From Gemmataceae bacterium (GTDB lineage Bacteria; Planctomycetota; Planctomycetia; Gemmatales; Gemmataceae): DNA of 46,893 nt. The stretch covers positions 1-46,893 of the forward strand of contig JAKEET010000040.1 of assembly GCA_022616435.1 (NCBI GenBank), read 5' to 3'. Numbering within the stretch: position 1 is the stretch's first letter; each line of letters starts with the position of its first letter. A model generated the notes under the pieces. That model was not told the origin of the DNA. It saw nothing but the letters and a program-made list of their open reading frames with translations, and did no database searches. Position numbers and translations under genes: made by a program. Positions 13,476 to 25,196 of the stretch are shown piece by piece.

Positions 13476-15887
13476 TTACATCGCCGCCTTGGCGCGCTCG
13501 AGCGCCTGGGGATCGATCATCTGCAACGAATCCTCCGCCTGGGCGCGGATCATCGGGTCGGGGTCGCCGAGGTGCATCACGATGGTCGGCACGGCGTCCT
13601 TGGCCTCGGGGCCCATTGCCTTCAGGTTCCTGAGGGCCTGGAGCCGGACGCGGCGTTCCCCCTTCTTGCAGGCCGCGGTCAAGGTCGCCAGCGCCGGCTT
13701 GGTTTGGCTGGTCACCTGGAAGTGCGCGAGGGCGGCGGCGACGCGCACCTGGGCGTCGTCGTCCTTCAACCGCGCCTGGAGGGCTTCGCCGGCGCTGGTC
13801 GCGGCGCCGATCTTGCCCAGCACCGCCGCCGCCCCCAGCCGCGTATCCGCCTTCGCATCCTCCAGGAGCTTGATCAATGGCGGCCCCACGTCGGCGCCGA
13901 TTCCCGCCAGCGCCTCCTGCACGTTCTTGTTGTCGCCGTCCTTGCGCAGCGCCTCGATCAGCACCGGCGCGGCCGCCTTCGCGTCGGCCCCGATTCTCCC
14001 CAGCGCCACGAAGGCCAGGTTGAACGACGGGTCCTTGCGGACGATGTCCAACAGCACCGGCACGGCTGCTTTGGAGTCGGGACCGAACAACGCCAGCGTG
14101 CGAACCATGCGCTCCTTGACGTAATCGTCGTCCTCCTCGCGCAGCGCCTTCACCAGCCCCGCGATGCTCGGCCCGGCGTCGTCCTTGAAAAAGGCCAGCG
14201 TGTCGGCCGCGGCCGCGCGGACGAAGTCCGCCTGGTCGCGCAGCGACACGACGAGCGCCGGCACGACCAGCGGGCCGTGCTCGGTGAAGCGCCGGAGCGC
14301 CGTGGCGATGGACATGCGAATCTCGCGGTCGTCGTCTTCAAGCATCTTCACCAGGGGCGGCACGATCTCCGCGGGAAACTCGGCCGCCGCGGTCAGGGCC
14401 TGCACGGCCTGCAAGCGCACCAGCGCCGACTTGTCCTGGAGGGCGCCGACCAGCGCCGCCCGCACCGTCTCGTCTTCCTGTGCCGGCTTGCGCAACAGGG
14501 CCACGCCGCGGGCCCGCAACGCCTCGTCCGGGTGCTTCACCAGCGGCAGCAGCACTTGCGTCAGGTCGTTCCCCTGGGCGATCAGGCGGTTGACCATCGC
14601 GTAGGCGTTCTGACGGATCGACGCGTCCTTGAGCGCTTCGACCAGGGCGTTCTGGGCCGCTTCGGTGTCGCCGTGGTTGAGCCACAGGACCGTCAACGCC
14701 TCGAGCTTCACGTCGATGACCGGGTCTTTGGCGGCGCCGAGCAGGACCTGTTGCATGCGCTCCGATTGGTCGGGAACGCCGCGCAGCGCCTGGATCGCCA
14801 GCTTCCGCACCTTGGCGTCCTTATCTTCCAGCGCGGCCAGCATGGGCGGCAACGCTTGCTCCAGATCGCCGCTGATTTGATAGACCGTCTTGGCGACCGT
14901 CAGCCGCAGCTCGATGTCGGCATCGCCGAGCGTCTTCGTCAACAAGGGCTCGGCCTTCTTGAGCGCGTCGAGCACCGCCTTGAGCTTGGTCTCGGCATCG
15001 GTCGGATCCTTATCGTCGGGAACGCGAGCCCGCTCGCGGCGCGCGGTCTGCACCAGGTCGAACAGACCGGTCGCGGCGGCGCGGCGCACCTCCACGGCCG
15101 CGCTCTGGAGGCCGTCGAGCAGGACCGGGGCCGCATCCTTGCCCAGCTGGCGCAAGCCGAGGACCGCGTCATTCCGCAGGGACGCATCCTTGGCGTGCAG
15201 CATCTTGCGGAAGACCGGCGCCGCCAGCGCCTGCTGGCCCGACTCCGTCAGCAGCATCATGATCTGGTGCCGGCCGCGCGGCTCGGCCGTCAGCAGCGCC
15301 TCGGCCAGGACCGCATAACTGGCCTTCTCCTTCGGCTCGATCTTCACGAGGGCCCGCGCCGCGGCCAGCCGCACCGCCGCGTCCTGGTCCGCCAGCGTCT
15401 TGACGAGCGATTTGACCGCGGGAAGTGCATCGATGCCGAACGCCTCCAGGGCGACGGCGGCGCCGCGCCGGGCGACCGGGTCGTCATCCTTCAAGAGCCG
15501 GATGAGCGAGGTCGTCGCGATGGGGCCGATGCCGACGAGAACCTTGCCCAGGTTGGCCTGCACCGCTTCGTCGTCGATGTCGAGCGCCTTGACGAGCGGC
15601 TCGACGAGAGCGATTTGCTTGGGGCCGATCGCGACCAGTGCCAGGCCGGCGCGGCGGCGGAGCGTTTCATCCGGGTCGCGGAGGGCTTTGATGAGCTCCG
15701 GCGCCGCGGCCCTGGCGTCCGGACCGAGCTTCTCCAGGGTACGGAGCGCCTGCAGCCGCTCGGCCGGCGTTCCCTTGTCAAGGGCCTGAACCAGCTTGCC
15801 GAGATCTTGGCCGGCACGGGGCGCGGCGGGCGGCGTGGCGGGCGCCTGCCCGAGGATCAGCGGCGCCGACAACAGCAGCAGGACCAT
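13476..15887 (-). CDS. Exported HEAT-repeat protein
   Basis: An 803-residue protein with a signal peptide (MVLLLLSAPLILGQAPA) followed almost entirely by HEAT/PBS-lyase-type helical repeats of about 36-40 residues, for example PELIKALRDPDETLRRRAGLA-like units recurring throughout with the pattern ALKD-D-xVRxxAAxAL. Roughly 18-20 repeats fit. It should form a long solenoid for protein binding; no catalytic part is visible. Start ATG at 15887 follows GGAGGT with ideal spacing; the frame is open a further nine codons without a site. A second HEAT protein with a membrane anchor lies at 37387-39651. The upstream space up to msrB (15888-16198) holds only a REPIN-like repeat. Confidence 0.85.
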   Translation of the reverse strand: MVLLLLSAPLILGQAPATPPAAPRAGQDLGKLVQALDKGTPAERLQALRTLEKLGPDARAAAPELIKALRDPDETLRRRAGLALVAIGPKQIALVEPLVKALDIDDEAVQANLGKVLVGIGPIATTSLIRLLKDDDPVARRGAAVALEAFGIDALPAVKSLVKTLADQDAAVRLAAARALVKIEPKEKASYAVLAEALLTAEPRGRHQIMMLLTESGQQALAAPVFRKMLHAKDASLRNDAVLGLRQLGKDAAPVLLDGLQSAAVEVRRAAATGLFDLVQTARRERARVPDDKDPTDAETKLKAVLDALKKAEPLLTKTLGDADIELRLTVAKTVYQISGDLEQALPPMLAALEDKDAKVRKLAIQALRGVPDQSERMQQVLLGAAKDPVIDVKLEALTVLWLNHGDTEAAQNALVEALKDASIRQNAYAMVNRLIAQGNDLTQVLLPLVKHPDEALRARGVALLRKPAQEDETVRAALVGALQDKSALVRLQAVQALTAAAEFPAEIVPPLVKMLEDDDREIRMSIATALRRFTEHGPLVVPALVVSLRDQADFVRAAAADTLAFFKDDAGPSIAGLVKALREEDDDYVKERMVRTLALFGPDSKAAVPVLLDIVRKDPSFNLAFVALGRIGADAKAAAPVLIEALRKDGDNKNVQEALAGIGADVGPPLIKLLEDAKADTRLGAAAVLGKIGAATSAGEALQARLKDDDAQVRVAAALAHFQVTSQTKPALATLTAACKKGERRVRLQALRNLKAMGPEAKDAVPTIVMHLGDPDPMIRAQAEDSLQMIDPQALERAKAAM

Positions 15888-16000
15888 GGGGATACCTCCG
15901 CACGAAAGGCCCACGAATGGCGCGGGGAAACGCGAGCGCCTCCATTATGGCCGGGGCGATGCGGTGAAGTCCAGGGTTAACGGCGTTCAGACGTGTACGC

Positions 16001-16150
16001 GTTTAGCCCGCTTTCGTAGAAACGGGGCGGACGTCCTCCTGGCAATGAATTCATCCTCCGGGCGGGATCGTGTCCGTCCGGTTCTGCGGCAATGGATTCA
16101 TCCTCCGCGCGGGATCCTGCCCGCCCCGGTTCTTCGAACCGGGGCTAAAC
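16001..16150. repeat. REPIN-like double-hairpin repeat, copy A
   Basis: Starts GTTTAGCCCG and ends with the inverse GGGGCTAAAC. Each end carries its own small hairpin (for example CCCCGGTTC-TTC-GAACCGGGG on the right). Between them a motif, TTCATCCTCCGSGCGGGATC, occurs twice. It is the longest of the family, about 150 bases, and explains nearly all of the non-coding stretch 15888-16198. Confidence 0.8.
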
Positions 16151-16198
16151 AGTTAGCCGGCCGGACGCTTTCGCGTAGAATCCGCAGAAGGAGGAGCC

Positions 16199-16690
16199 AT
16201 GATGCGCGTGAAACTCTTCAATCGCCAGGGGCAACTGGTCGGTCCGGTCGAGGTCGCCCCGGTCGTCAAGACGGACGCTGAGTGGCAGGCACAGCTCACG
16301 CTGCAGCAGTTCCTCATCGCCCGCGGCAAGGGGACCGAGCGGCCGTTCTGCGGCACGCTGCTGGACAACAAACGCAAGGGCGTCTACACGTGCGTGTGCT
16401 GCCGGCTGCCGCTGTTCTCGTCGGCGGCCAAGTTCAACTCCGGCACCGGCTGGCCAAGCTTCTTCCAGCCCGTGGCCGAGGAAAACGTGGCCACCGCGAT
16501 GGATCACAACCACGGCATGACCCGCGTCGAGATCCTGTGCGCCCGCTGCGGCTGCCACCTGGGGCACGTCTTCGAGGACGGCCCTGCCCCAACCGGCCAG
16601 CGTCATTGTGTCAACTCCGAATCGCTGGAGTTCACGGACGAGAGCGAGCTGGCGAAGCTGGCGGAACCGGCGGCGGATCGCCGTGCGTGA
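16199..16690 (+). CDS. msrB: Peptide methionine (R)-S-oxide reductase MsrB
   Basis: A 163-residue MsrB, which reduces the R-epimer of methionine sulfoxide in oxidised proteins. The zinc site has two CxxC pairs, Cys65/Cys68 (TCVCC) and Cys114/Cys117 (CARCGCHLGHVF). The catalytic cysteine is Cys137 in RHCVNSESL. SGTGWPSFF and the GHVFEDGP segment are family hallmarks. About 35 residues precede the domain without a signal peptide, so it is probably cytoplasmic. Start is one of two adjacent ATG codons (16199 or 16202) after an AAGGAGG ribosome site. It appears monocistronic; an inverted repeat follows the stop. Confidence 0.93.
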   Translation: MMRVKLFNRQGQLVGPVEVAPVVKTDAEWQAQLTLQQFLIARGKGTERPFCGTLLDNKRKGVYTCVCCRLPLFSSAAKFNSGTGWPSFFQPVAEENVATAMDHNHGMTRVEILCARCGCHLGHVFEDGPAPTGQRHCVNSESLEFTDESELAKLAEPAADRRA

Positions 16691-16698
16691 TTCCACTG

Positions 16699-16791
16699 CA
16701 CCAACCCGAAGCGTAAGCGAGGGGAGCACCAACCCGAAGCGTAAGCGAGGGGAGCGGGGCGAAATCCCTCGCTTACGCTTCGGGTTGGTGC
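16699..16791. repeat. CCGAAGCGTAAGCGAGGG repeat, two direct and one inverted copy
   Basis: CACCAACCCGAAGCGTAAG starts at 16699 and again at 16728, and the inverse CTTACGCTTCGGGTTGGTG lies at 16772-16790. The arrangement can fold into a stem of more than 20 base pairs between the convergent msrB and Nudix genes, and may serve as a terminator for both. The inverted copy encodes the last residues and the stop codon of the Nudix gene. Confidence 0.8.
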
Positions 16792-17381
16792 TGGCGGGTC
16801 AATTCCTCGAGCACGAACTGCGACCAGGTTTCGAATTCCTCCCGCGCCGCCAGCAATTCCGCCAGCGGCGCAAAGCCAGAGTGGATCAGGTCCGCTTCAC
16901 GCCGGCGGACGCGCGGCTCGTCCAGGTCAAACACATGCACGATCCCCAGGTGGACCTGGCCGACGGGCGTGGCGTCGTCGTTGATCAAGCCGACGCAGCG
17001 CTCGCGGTAGCCGGTTTCGACGAACACCTCTTCCTCGACCTCGCGCAGCATGCCGAGCCGATACGGCGACCCGCCGGCGGCGTGATCGCAGGGATTGATG
17101 TGGCCGCCGACACCGACCGACCGCAGCGCCCGCAGCCGTGCCTCGGTCGTGCCCTGGCCGCGGCGGTAATGGAAGACCTGGTCGCGCCAGCGCATCACCA
17201 CGTACGGAATGATCTGCTTGAAGCCGGGATCTTGCTCGGCGGCGGCGCGGGCGATGAACGACACGTTCGGCGGCGCCAGCAAGCGCGGCAGGTAGCGGTC
17301 CACGTCGCGGCTGAGCCCCTGGAAGCGACCGGCCTCGTGAAAGAGCGCCGTCGGCACGACCAAGACTTGCTCTGCGTTCAT
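16773..17381 (-). CDS. Nudix hydrolase domain protein
   Basis: A 202-residue protein with a Nudix region: GVGGHINPCD near residue 90 and LREVEEEVFVETG, which contains the REVxEE core of the Nudix box, though the loop between Gly and Arg is longer than the standard GX5EX7REUXEE spacing and the first Glu is not in the usual place. The fold probably hydrolyses a nucleoside-diphosphate derivative; the substrate is unknown. Its last residues (QHQPEA) and stop come from an intergenic repeat, so the natural C-terminus may have been replaced. The ATG at 17381 overlaps the stop of the upstream 353-residue gene by four bases, so the two are co-translated. Confidence 0.75.
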   Translation of the reverse strand: MNAEQVLVVPTALFHEAGRFQGLSRDVDRYLPRLLAPPNVSFIARAAAEQDPGFKQIIPYVVMRWRDQVFHYRRGQGTTEARLRALRSVGVGGHINPCDHAAGGSPYRLGMLREVEEEVFVETGYRERCVGLINDDATPVGQVHLGIVHVFDLDEPRVRRREADLIHSGFAPLAELLAAREEFETWSQFVLEELTRQHQPEA

Positions 17382-18439
17382 CGGTTGGCGTCCCTGTCCT
17401 GTTTCACCAGTCGATCGCCCAGGTTGATCATCATGACGGCCTGCCAGGGATCGGCAACCGCGACCACTCCGGCGGCCAGGGCGGCGCGGCGCTGAACCGG
17501 AAAGCGCGGCGGCTCCGGACTGCTGAAGAACAAATGCCCGCCGATCACCACGATCGCCATGACGATCAAGAGACGCCAGGCGAGCCGCAGCGTTTCGTTG
17601 CTGCTGCGCCGCGACAGCACGGCGTCCAGCTCGCGCTGGTCGCCGGCCTCGGCGGCGACTTGCAGGGCCAGCTCGTACGAGCCGGCCGGGTAGTCGGCCG
17701 CCTGCTCCTCGTTGGTGTAGCCTTCCCAGCTCCCATCACCCAGGCGCGGCACCACGACGGCGTCGAAGCCGAGGTCGTTGGTGAAGGCGAAGCTCGCCGG
17801 CCAGATCTTGCCGCGAAGCGAATACGGCAGCAGTGTCCACAAACCCTGCATGAGGGCCTGGTCCGGCTCCTTGCGGACGAACACCAGCTTGCCGCCGTCC
17901 ACCAGCACCTGGGCCCCGCCCAGCAGGGCCGGGCTTTCCGAGTTCTCGACCGTGCGTTCGATGTCGGCCTCGGGGTCTTCATCCTCGCGCAGCGCCCCGC
18001 CCTTGATTCGCTTCAAGACCGACTGAACCTGCGCGACCGTCCGCGCCGGCAACGTCTCCGCCGGCCACGTCAAGACCGGCAGCGCGCCGCGGCCAGTCCA
18101 GTTGGGCGGCACGCGCTCGCCGACCAGGAACGGATCGCCCACGTATTTTTCGTAATCGGCACGAGTCATGACCAGGAAATGAAACGCCAGCGCCGGCCAG
18201 CCGCCGGCGCCGGTCTCCTGATCGGCGACGCGCGCCACGGCGACGTGTCGATCGCCCAGCGGCTGCGCGAACACCGCCAGCGAACACGTGACGCCCCCGC
18301 TCCGCGCGCCGAAGCCGTCGATCAGCCGCTCGGCCTCGGCCACCCAGTCATCCACGAATCCCGGCGACCGGGCCGCGACCGCCGGTCGCTGCTCGTGTTG
18401 GCGGCGAAACAGGGCCTGCTCGACGACGATCTCGGCCAT
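17378..18439 (-). CDS. Single-span membrane protein of unknown function
   Basis: A 353-residue protein with a soluble N-terminal part of about 285 residues, one membrane helix at about 286-305 (LAWRLLIVMAIVVIGGHLFF) and a short tail. There is no signal peptide. A segment LWTLLPYSLRG followed by ASFAFTNDLGFDAVVV resembles a motif I associate with GTPase-associated (GAP1-type) proteins of bacterial conflict systems, but the match is short and the assignment is only a suggestion. It overlaps the Nudix gene by four bases, so they form an operon and may work together. Start ATG at 18439 follows AAAGGA with a long spacing. Confidence 0.6.
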   Translation of the reverse strand: MAEIVVEQALFRRQHEQRPAVAARSPGFVDDWVAEAERLIDGFGARSGGVTCSLAVFAQPLGDRHVAVARVADQETGAGGWPALAFHFLVMTRADYEKYVGDPFLVGERVPPNWTGRGALPVLTWPAETLPARTVAQVQSVLKRIKGGALREDEDPEADIERTVENSESPALLGGAQVLVDGGKLVFVRKEPDQALMQGLWTLLPYSLRGKIWPASFAFTNDLGFDAVVVPRLGDGSWEGYTNEEQAADYPAGSYELALQVAAEAGDQRELDAVLSRRSSNETLRLAWRLLIVMAIVVIGGHLFFSSPEPPRFPVQRRAALAAGVVAVADPWQAVMMINLGDRLVKQDRDANR

Positions 18440-18496
18440 GCGGCATTTTTTCCTTTGGAGGGCGCCTGACGATCTGAGACGTTATATGGATGCCCC

Positions 18497-18709
18497 ATGA
18501 GCTCTTCCTCGCGGAGAATGTCAGGAATGACCCTGCTCGACGACATCGACGCTGAGACCGCAACCGGGCCGCCGCAACGGCAGCCGCGACTGCGCGCATG
18601 GTTCTATGCCGCCGTTGCGCTGTTGTGCGGTCTGTTGATTCTCGCCCATTTCGGCTGTCACCGCGACGAGGATACGGAGTTGTTTGGCGTAACTACCATC
18701 AGCAAGTGA
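18497..18709 (+). CDS. Small membrane protein, hypothetical
   Basis: A 70-residue frame with one clear membrane helix (LRAWFYAAVALLCGLLILAHFG) and polar ends. It is divergent from the 353-residue gene. ATG codons at 18497 and 18527 are possible; AGGA lies too close to the second, and the first has no good site. No homologue is recognised. The hydrophobic segment makes it more credible than a chance frame. Confidence 0.4.
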   Translation: MSSSSRRMSGMTLLDDIDAETATGPPQRQPRLRAWFYAAVALLCGLLILAHFGCHRDEDTELFGVTTISK

Positions 18710-18731
18710 TGATGGTTCCGTACTACGGATG

Positions 18732-18762
18732 GGTCCGCCCTGGTTCTGCGAACCGGGGCTAT
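18732..18762. repeat. REPIN-like repeat, half copy B
   Basis: A single hairpin unit, CCTGGTTCTGCGAACCGG with flanking GGTCCGCC and GGGGCTA, matches one end of the family seen at 16001-16150. The partner half is missing. Confidence 0.6.
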
Positions 18763-18791
18763 TGACCCCATGAGACAGGGACGATGGAGGG

Positions 18792-19010
18792 TGGCATGCT
18801 TTCGCCGATCCCTCGCCACACGTGAAACATCTGGACCATCACGGCGAAAGCATGCGGTCCGAGACGACACCCCGCATGCTTTCGCGGTGTTGGTCCAGAA
18901 AATCTCTGTGTCGCGTGGGAGCCGCGAAAGCATGCCACCCCGTTCCATCCTTTTCGCAGTGTCGGTCCAGAAACTCTCTGCGTCGCGTGGGAGCGGCGAA
19001 GGCGTGCGAC
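18792..19010. repeat. Three copies of a GCATGCTTTCGC hairpin element
   Basis: Copy 1 has GCATGCTTTCGCCG (18797-18810 region) matched by CGGCGAAAGCATGC (18842-18855); copy 2 has GCATGCTTTCGCGG (18884-18897) matched by CCGCGAAAGCATGC (18922-18935); copy 3 (about 18946-19010) is degenerate. Inside, copies 2 and 3 share TGGTCCAGAAA and GTCGCGTGGGAGC in the same direction, while copy 1 is inverted. These repeats fill the stretch 18763-19069; open frames read through them are not coding. Confidence 0.75.
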
Positions 19011-19069
19011 CCATGCCACCCAACACGCGTTTTGGCAACCTTGATCGTCGATCAACGAAGGGGCGGACG

Positions 19070-20428
19070 ATGCACACCGACAACGATTACTCGCGCCGGC
19101 ATTTTCTCGCGACCGGCGCCGCCGGCGTCGCCGCGGCATCGGCGCAGGCGGCCGATGATCCGCCAGCCACGAGGCGCCCCGGGCCGCGCTGTCAGCCGCC
19201 GCCGCGGACCAACCAGCCGCGCCGCCGGCTCGCCGTCGTCACCACCGCGTACTATTACCTCTCGCACGCCTATCACGTCTGCGGCCGGTTCCTGTACGGC
19301 TACCTGCGCAACGGCCGCTACCACTGGCCGGACTGGTCGATCGCCGGCATGTACTGCGAGCAGCAGCGGGCGGGCGACCTGAGCCGGGAGATCGCCAAGG
19401 AGCACGGCTTCACCATCTACCGCGACGTGGCCGGCGCCTTGACCCTGGGCGGCGACAAGCTCGCGGTGGACGGCGTCCTGCTCATCGGCGAGCACGGCGA
19501 CTACCCGTACAACGCCAAGGGCCAGAAGCTCTATCCGCGTTTCGAGCTGTTCCAGCAGATCGCCGCCGTGTTTCGCAAGACCGGTCGCAGCGTGCCGGTC
19601 TTCAACGACAAGCACCTCTACTACGATCGCCGCCGCGCGTTCGAGATGGCCGACACGGCCCGCAAGCTGAAGTTCCCGATGTACGCCGGCTCGAGCTTGC
19701 CGATCACGTGGCGAAGGCCGGAAGTGGAGCTGCCGCTGGGCTGCCGCATCCGCGAGGCGCTGGTGGCGTCGCGCGGCGAGCTGGAAATCTTTGGCATCCA
19801 CGCCCTGGAAGCCCTGCAGTGCATGATCGAACGGCGGACGCGCGGCCAGCAAGGCGGCGACCAACAGGGCGTCCGGGCGGTGCAGTGTCTCGAAGGTGAC
19901 GCGGTGTGGAAGGCGGGCGACGCCGGGGTGTGGTCGTGGGAGCTGCTCGAGCACGCGCTGGGACGCGCGCCGTCGCGCAACGTCGGCGACATCAGGGTGA
20001 ATTGCCGCCACTTCGCGCCGCCGGCCGGCCGGCCCACGTTTCCGCGCGGGCCGATTGCGTTCGTCATCGACTACCGCGACGGCCTCAAAGCGACCGTGCT
20101 GCTGGTGAACGGCCACGTCGATGACACCACCTTCGCCGCCAGGATCGACGGCGAACGGCAGCCGGTGTCGACGCTGTTCTACCTGCCCCCGCCGCCCGGC
20201 GCCGCATTTCTGGAAGCGCTGTCGTGGCACGTCGAGCAATTCTTGGCCACCGCCCGGGCGCCGTACCCGGTCGAGCGCACGCTGCTCACCGGCGGCATCC
20301 TCGATGTCGCACTGGAGTCGCGCATCCGTGAGCACCGCCGTTTGGAAACCCCAGACCTGGACGTGCGGTACGAGCCGCCGAAGGACTCCGGGTTCATGCG
20401 CGGACAGTATGAAGCGCCGGTGATGTAG
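19070..20428 (+). CDS. Tat-exported protein of unknown function
   Basis: A 452-residue protein with a twin-arginine leader (YSRRHFLATGAAGVAAASAQA) so it is exported folded. The mature part starts with RRLAVVTTAYYYLSHAYHVCGRFLYG and includes VDGVLLIGEHGDYPYN, FNDKHLYYDRR and FPMYAGSSLPITWRRP. The early strands look like a nucleotide-binding fold of the Gfo/Idh type without its GxGxxG motif. I do not recognise a characterised family; similar Tat-tagged proteins are frequent in planctomycetes. Start ATG at 19070 is set by the Tat signal; the frame continues to 18770 through repeat DNA, which is rejected. It appears monocistronic and is followed by a REPIN-like half repeat. Confidence 0.7.
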   Translation: MHTDNDYSRRHFLATGAAGVAAASAQAADDPPATRRPGPRCQPPPRTNQPRRRLAVVTTAYYYLSHAYHVCGRFLYGYLRNGRYHWPDWSIAGMYCEQQRAGDLSREIAKEHGFTIYRDVAGALTLGGDKLAVDGVLLIGEHGDYPYNAKGQKLYPRFELFQQIAAVFRKTGRSVPVFNDKHLYYDRRRAFEMADTARKLKFPMYAGSSLPITWRRPEVELPLGCRIREALVASRGELEIFGIHALEALQCMIERRTRGQQGGDQQGVRAVQCLEGDAVWKAGDAGVWSWELLEHALGRAPSRNVGDIRVNCRHFAPPAGRPTFPRGPIAFVIDYRDGLKATVLLVNGHVDDTTFAARIDGERQPVSTLFYLPPPPGAAFLEALSWHVEQFLATARAPYPVERTLLTGGILDVALESRIREHRRLETPDLDVRYEPPKDSGFMRGQYEAPVM

Positions 20429-20429
20429 T

Positions 20430-20509
20430 GTTTAGCCCCGGTTCGAAGAACCGGGGCGGTCAGGATCCCGCGCGCAGGATGAACCCATTGCCAGGACGTC
20501 CACCTAAAC
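20430..20509. repeat. REPIN-like repeat, copy C (degenerate right end)
   Basis: Begins GTTTAGCCCCGGTTCGAAG, with the hairpin CCCCGGTTC-GAAGAACCGGGG, continues with CAGGATCC and ends in CCTAAAC, a remnant of the inverted end. It lies between the stop codons of the Tat protein and the kinase, which are convergent. Confidence 0.7.
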
Positions 20510-20519
20510 GACGGACGCG

Positions 20520-23828
<3,309 letters not shown>

Positions 23829-23943
23829 CGCGGACGTTCTCCAGACAGGCACAACGGTAGGATGGATTGTCAATCTGTCCGGTCGGGTTGGGAAACGTTC
23901 CAACCTGGCTATCGCGACATCCCGGTCAGGTTGGAAACCTAAC

Positions 23944-24672
23944 CTACGCATCCTCCACCGCAAGCAGGCCGTTCAGCTTGGTGCGGAACTCTTGCAGCGT
24001 GCGTTCCACGGTGCGCTTGGAGCGCCCGGTCGCGGCGGCGATGGCGGCTACCTCGTGCCCTTCGATCCGCAACTCGATCATGCGGCGATAGGCGGGCGGC
24101 AGCTGGTCCATGGCTTCCTGAATGACCATCTCCAGGTTCAGTCGCGAGCGCGGGTCTTGCCCGGACGTGGTCGCCGCCAGCCGCTCCAGGCTGGCGCTCC
24201 CCTTGGCCAGGCGGACGTCGCGCTTGGCCGCGAAGTGGAACGAGTGCTCGTCGCGGATCTTGTTGAGGGCGATCACCAGAAACAGCTTCCACAGCTCCTC
24301 GCCGTCGGGCACGTCGTAGCAATCGCGGGCGACGCGGCGGAAGAACGTGCGGAACACCGACTGCACGATGTCCTCGGGGGCCACCCGCTTGGCGAGCTGC
24401 TCGGAGCAGCGCGTCTTGGCCAGCGCGTGCAAGCGCCGGGCGTACCGGAGATAGATGCGGGTCGCGGCCTCCTGGCTGCCGTCGCGAAATCGTTTGAGCA
24501 ACTCGTGATCCGAAGGTTCGTGGTCCGATGGTTCCGGGCAATCGGCGCGCGGCGCCGCGGGGGCGCGCGACCCCGCGGTCGGCCGGCGCCGTCGGATGAG
24601 ACGGGGAGTAAGCTTCGGCCGGGAACCGGCGTCCTGTTCGTCCATTGCCAACTCGTGATCGGTGTCGATCAT
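23944..24672 (-). CDS. ECF sigma factor, planctomycete kinase-linked type
   Basis: A 242-residue extracytoplasmic-function sigma factor. Region 2 runs from about 55 to 130 and includes PEDIVQSVFRTFFRR (99-113) for core and -10 binding; region 4 at about 188-235 holds the helix-turn-helix VAAIAAATGRSKRTVERTLQ. The first 50 residues are an unstructured basic and proline-rich extension. No anti-sigma gene is adjacent; the Ser/Thr kinase downstream is the likely partner, as in the ECF groups known to be linked to kinases in planctomycetes. Start ATG at 24672 has GGAAG upstream. A TATACT at 24791-24796 is a possible promoter -10 box. Confidence 0.9.
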   Translation of the reverse strand: MIDTDHELAMDEQDAGSRPKLTPRLIRRRRPTAGSRAPAAPRADCPEPSDHEPSDHELLKRFRDGSQEAATRIYLRYARRLHALAKTRCSEQLAKRVAPEDIVQSVFRTFFRRVARDCYDVPDGEELWKLFLVIALNKIRDEHSFHFAAKRDVRLAKGSASLERLAATTSGQDPRSRLNLEMVIQEAMDQLPPAYRRMIELRIEGHEVAAIAAATGRSKRTVERTLQEFRTKLNGLLAVEDA

Positions 24673-24720
24673 GACAGGCTTCCATCAAGGAGTAGCGGGG
24701 AATCGACCGGCAGTCCGCCA

Positions 24721-24756
24721 GCAACCAGGGGAGCAACCAGGGGAGCAACCAGGGGG
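24721..24756. repeat. Three tandem 12-base repeats
   Basis: GCAACCAGGGGA occurs three times in a row (third copy with G for A at the end). It lies 49-84 bases upstream of the sigma factor start, inside its likely leader. Confidence 0.8.
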
Positions 24757-24790
24757 GTGGCAACGGACGGCGTCGGTCGCGAATCCTGAA

Positions 24791-24796
24791 AGTATA
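24791..24796 (-). promoter_or_regulatory. Possible -10 box for the sigma factor-kinase operon
   Basis: TATACT on the minus strand, 119 bases before the sigma gene start. No -35 hexamer of the usual type is seen, and the promoter may be of another class. Confidence 0.25.
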
Positions 24797-25160
24797 GGTC
24801 ACGGGAGTGGACGGCCGGTTGCGCGGGCCGGTTGCGCGGGACTGTGGGCCAGGGAAACCGGAACTGCCACTTTGCCAGCTTGCCACCAAACACACGTCGG
24901 CGAATTCGCGATTCGCGCAGCAACCAACGACGTGCCAATGACTTATGGGTTCTCTCGGGTCGAATTCACCCTGCTGGAAACCGGGAGTTTTCAGCCTGGC
25001 CGACATGCCGGGTAGATCCGGGCGATCGTGTAACTGTTGACCGCACCGGGACTTGCTGCGGAGCCGGGGTTCCAGCTGGCAGGCAGGATGCGAGGGCGGC
25101 CTGCCAACGTGCCACGCTTGCCAACTGGGAAGTTACGCGGCGATTGGGTTGCATTGCGCG

Positions 25161-25182
25161 ACACACACACACACACACACAC
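25161..25182. repeat. (AC)11 dinucleotide microsatellite
   Basis: Eleven uninterrupted AC units. Runs of this length are uncommon in high-GC bacterial DNA and are prone to slippage. It directly precedes the Rhs-like fragment, fifteen bases before the duplicated block. Confidence 0.95.
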
Positions 25183-25196
25183 GTTCCACGTTCCAC

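Noticed and set aside
13572..15980. 802-codon open frame antisense to the HEAT-repeat protein
   Set aside because: Its apparent repeats simply mirror the HEAT repeats of the other strand.
18819..18829. parS half-site CACGTGAAACA
   Set aside because: Only one half matches and it lies inside a repeat element, so a chance match is likelier.
18770..19069. N-terminal extension of the Tat-exported protein
   Set aside because: It is translated from the GCATGCTTTCGC repeats, and the Tat signal must be at the N-terminus.
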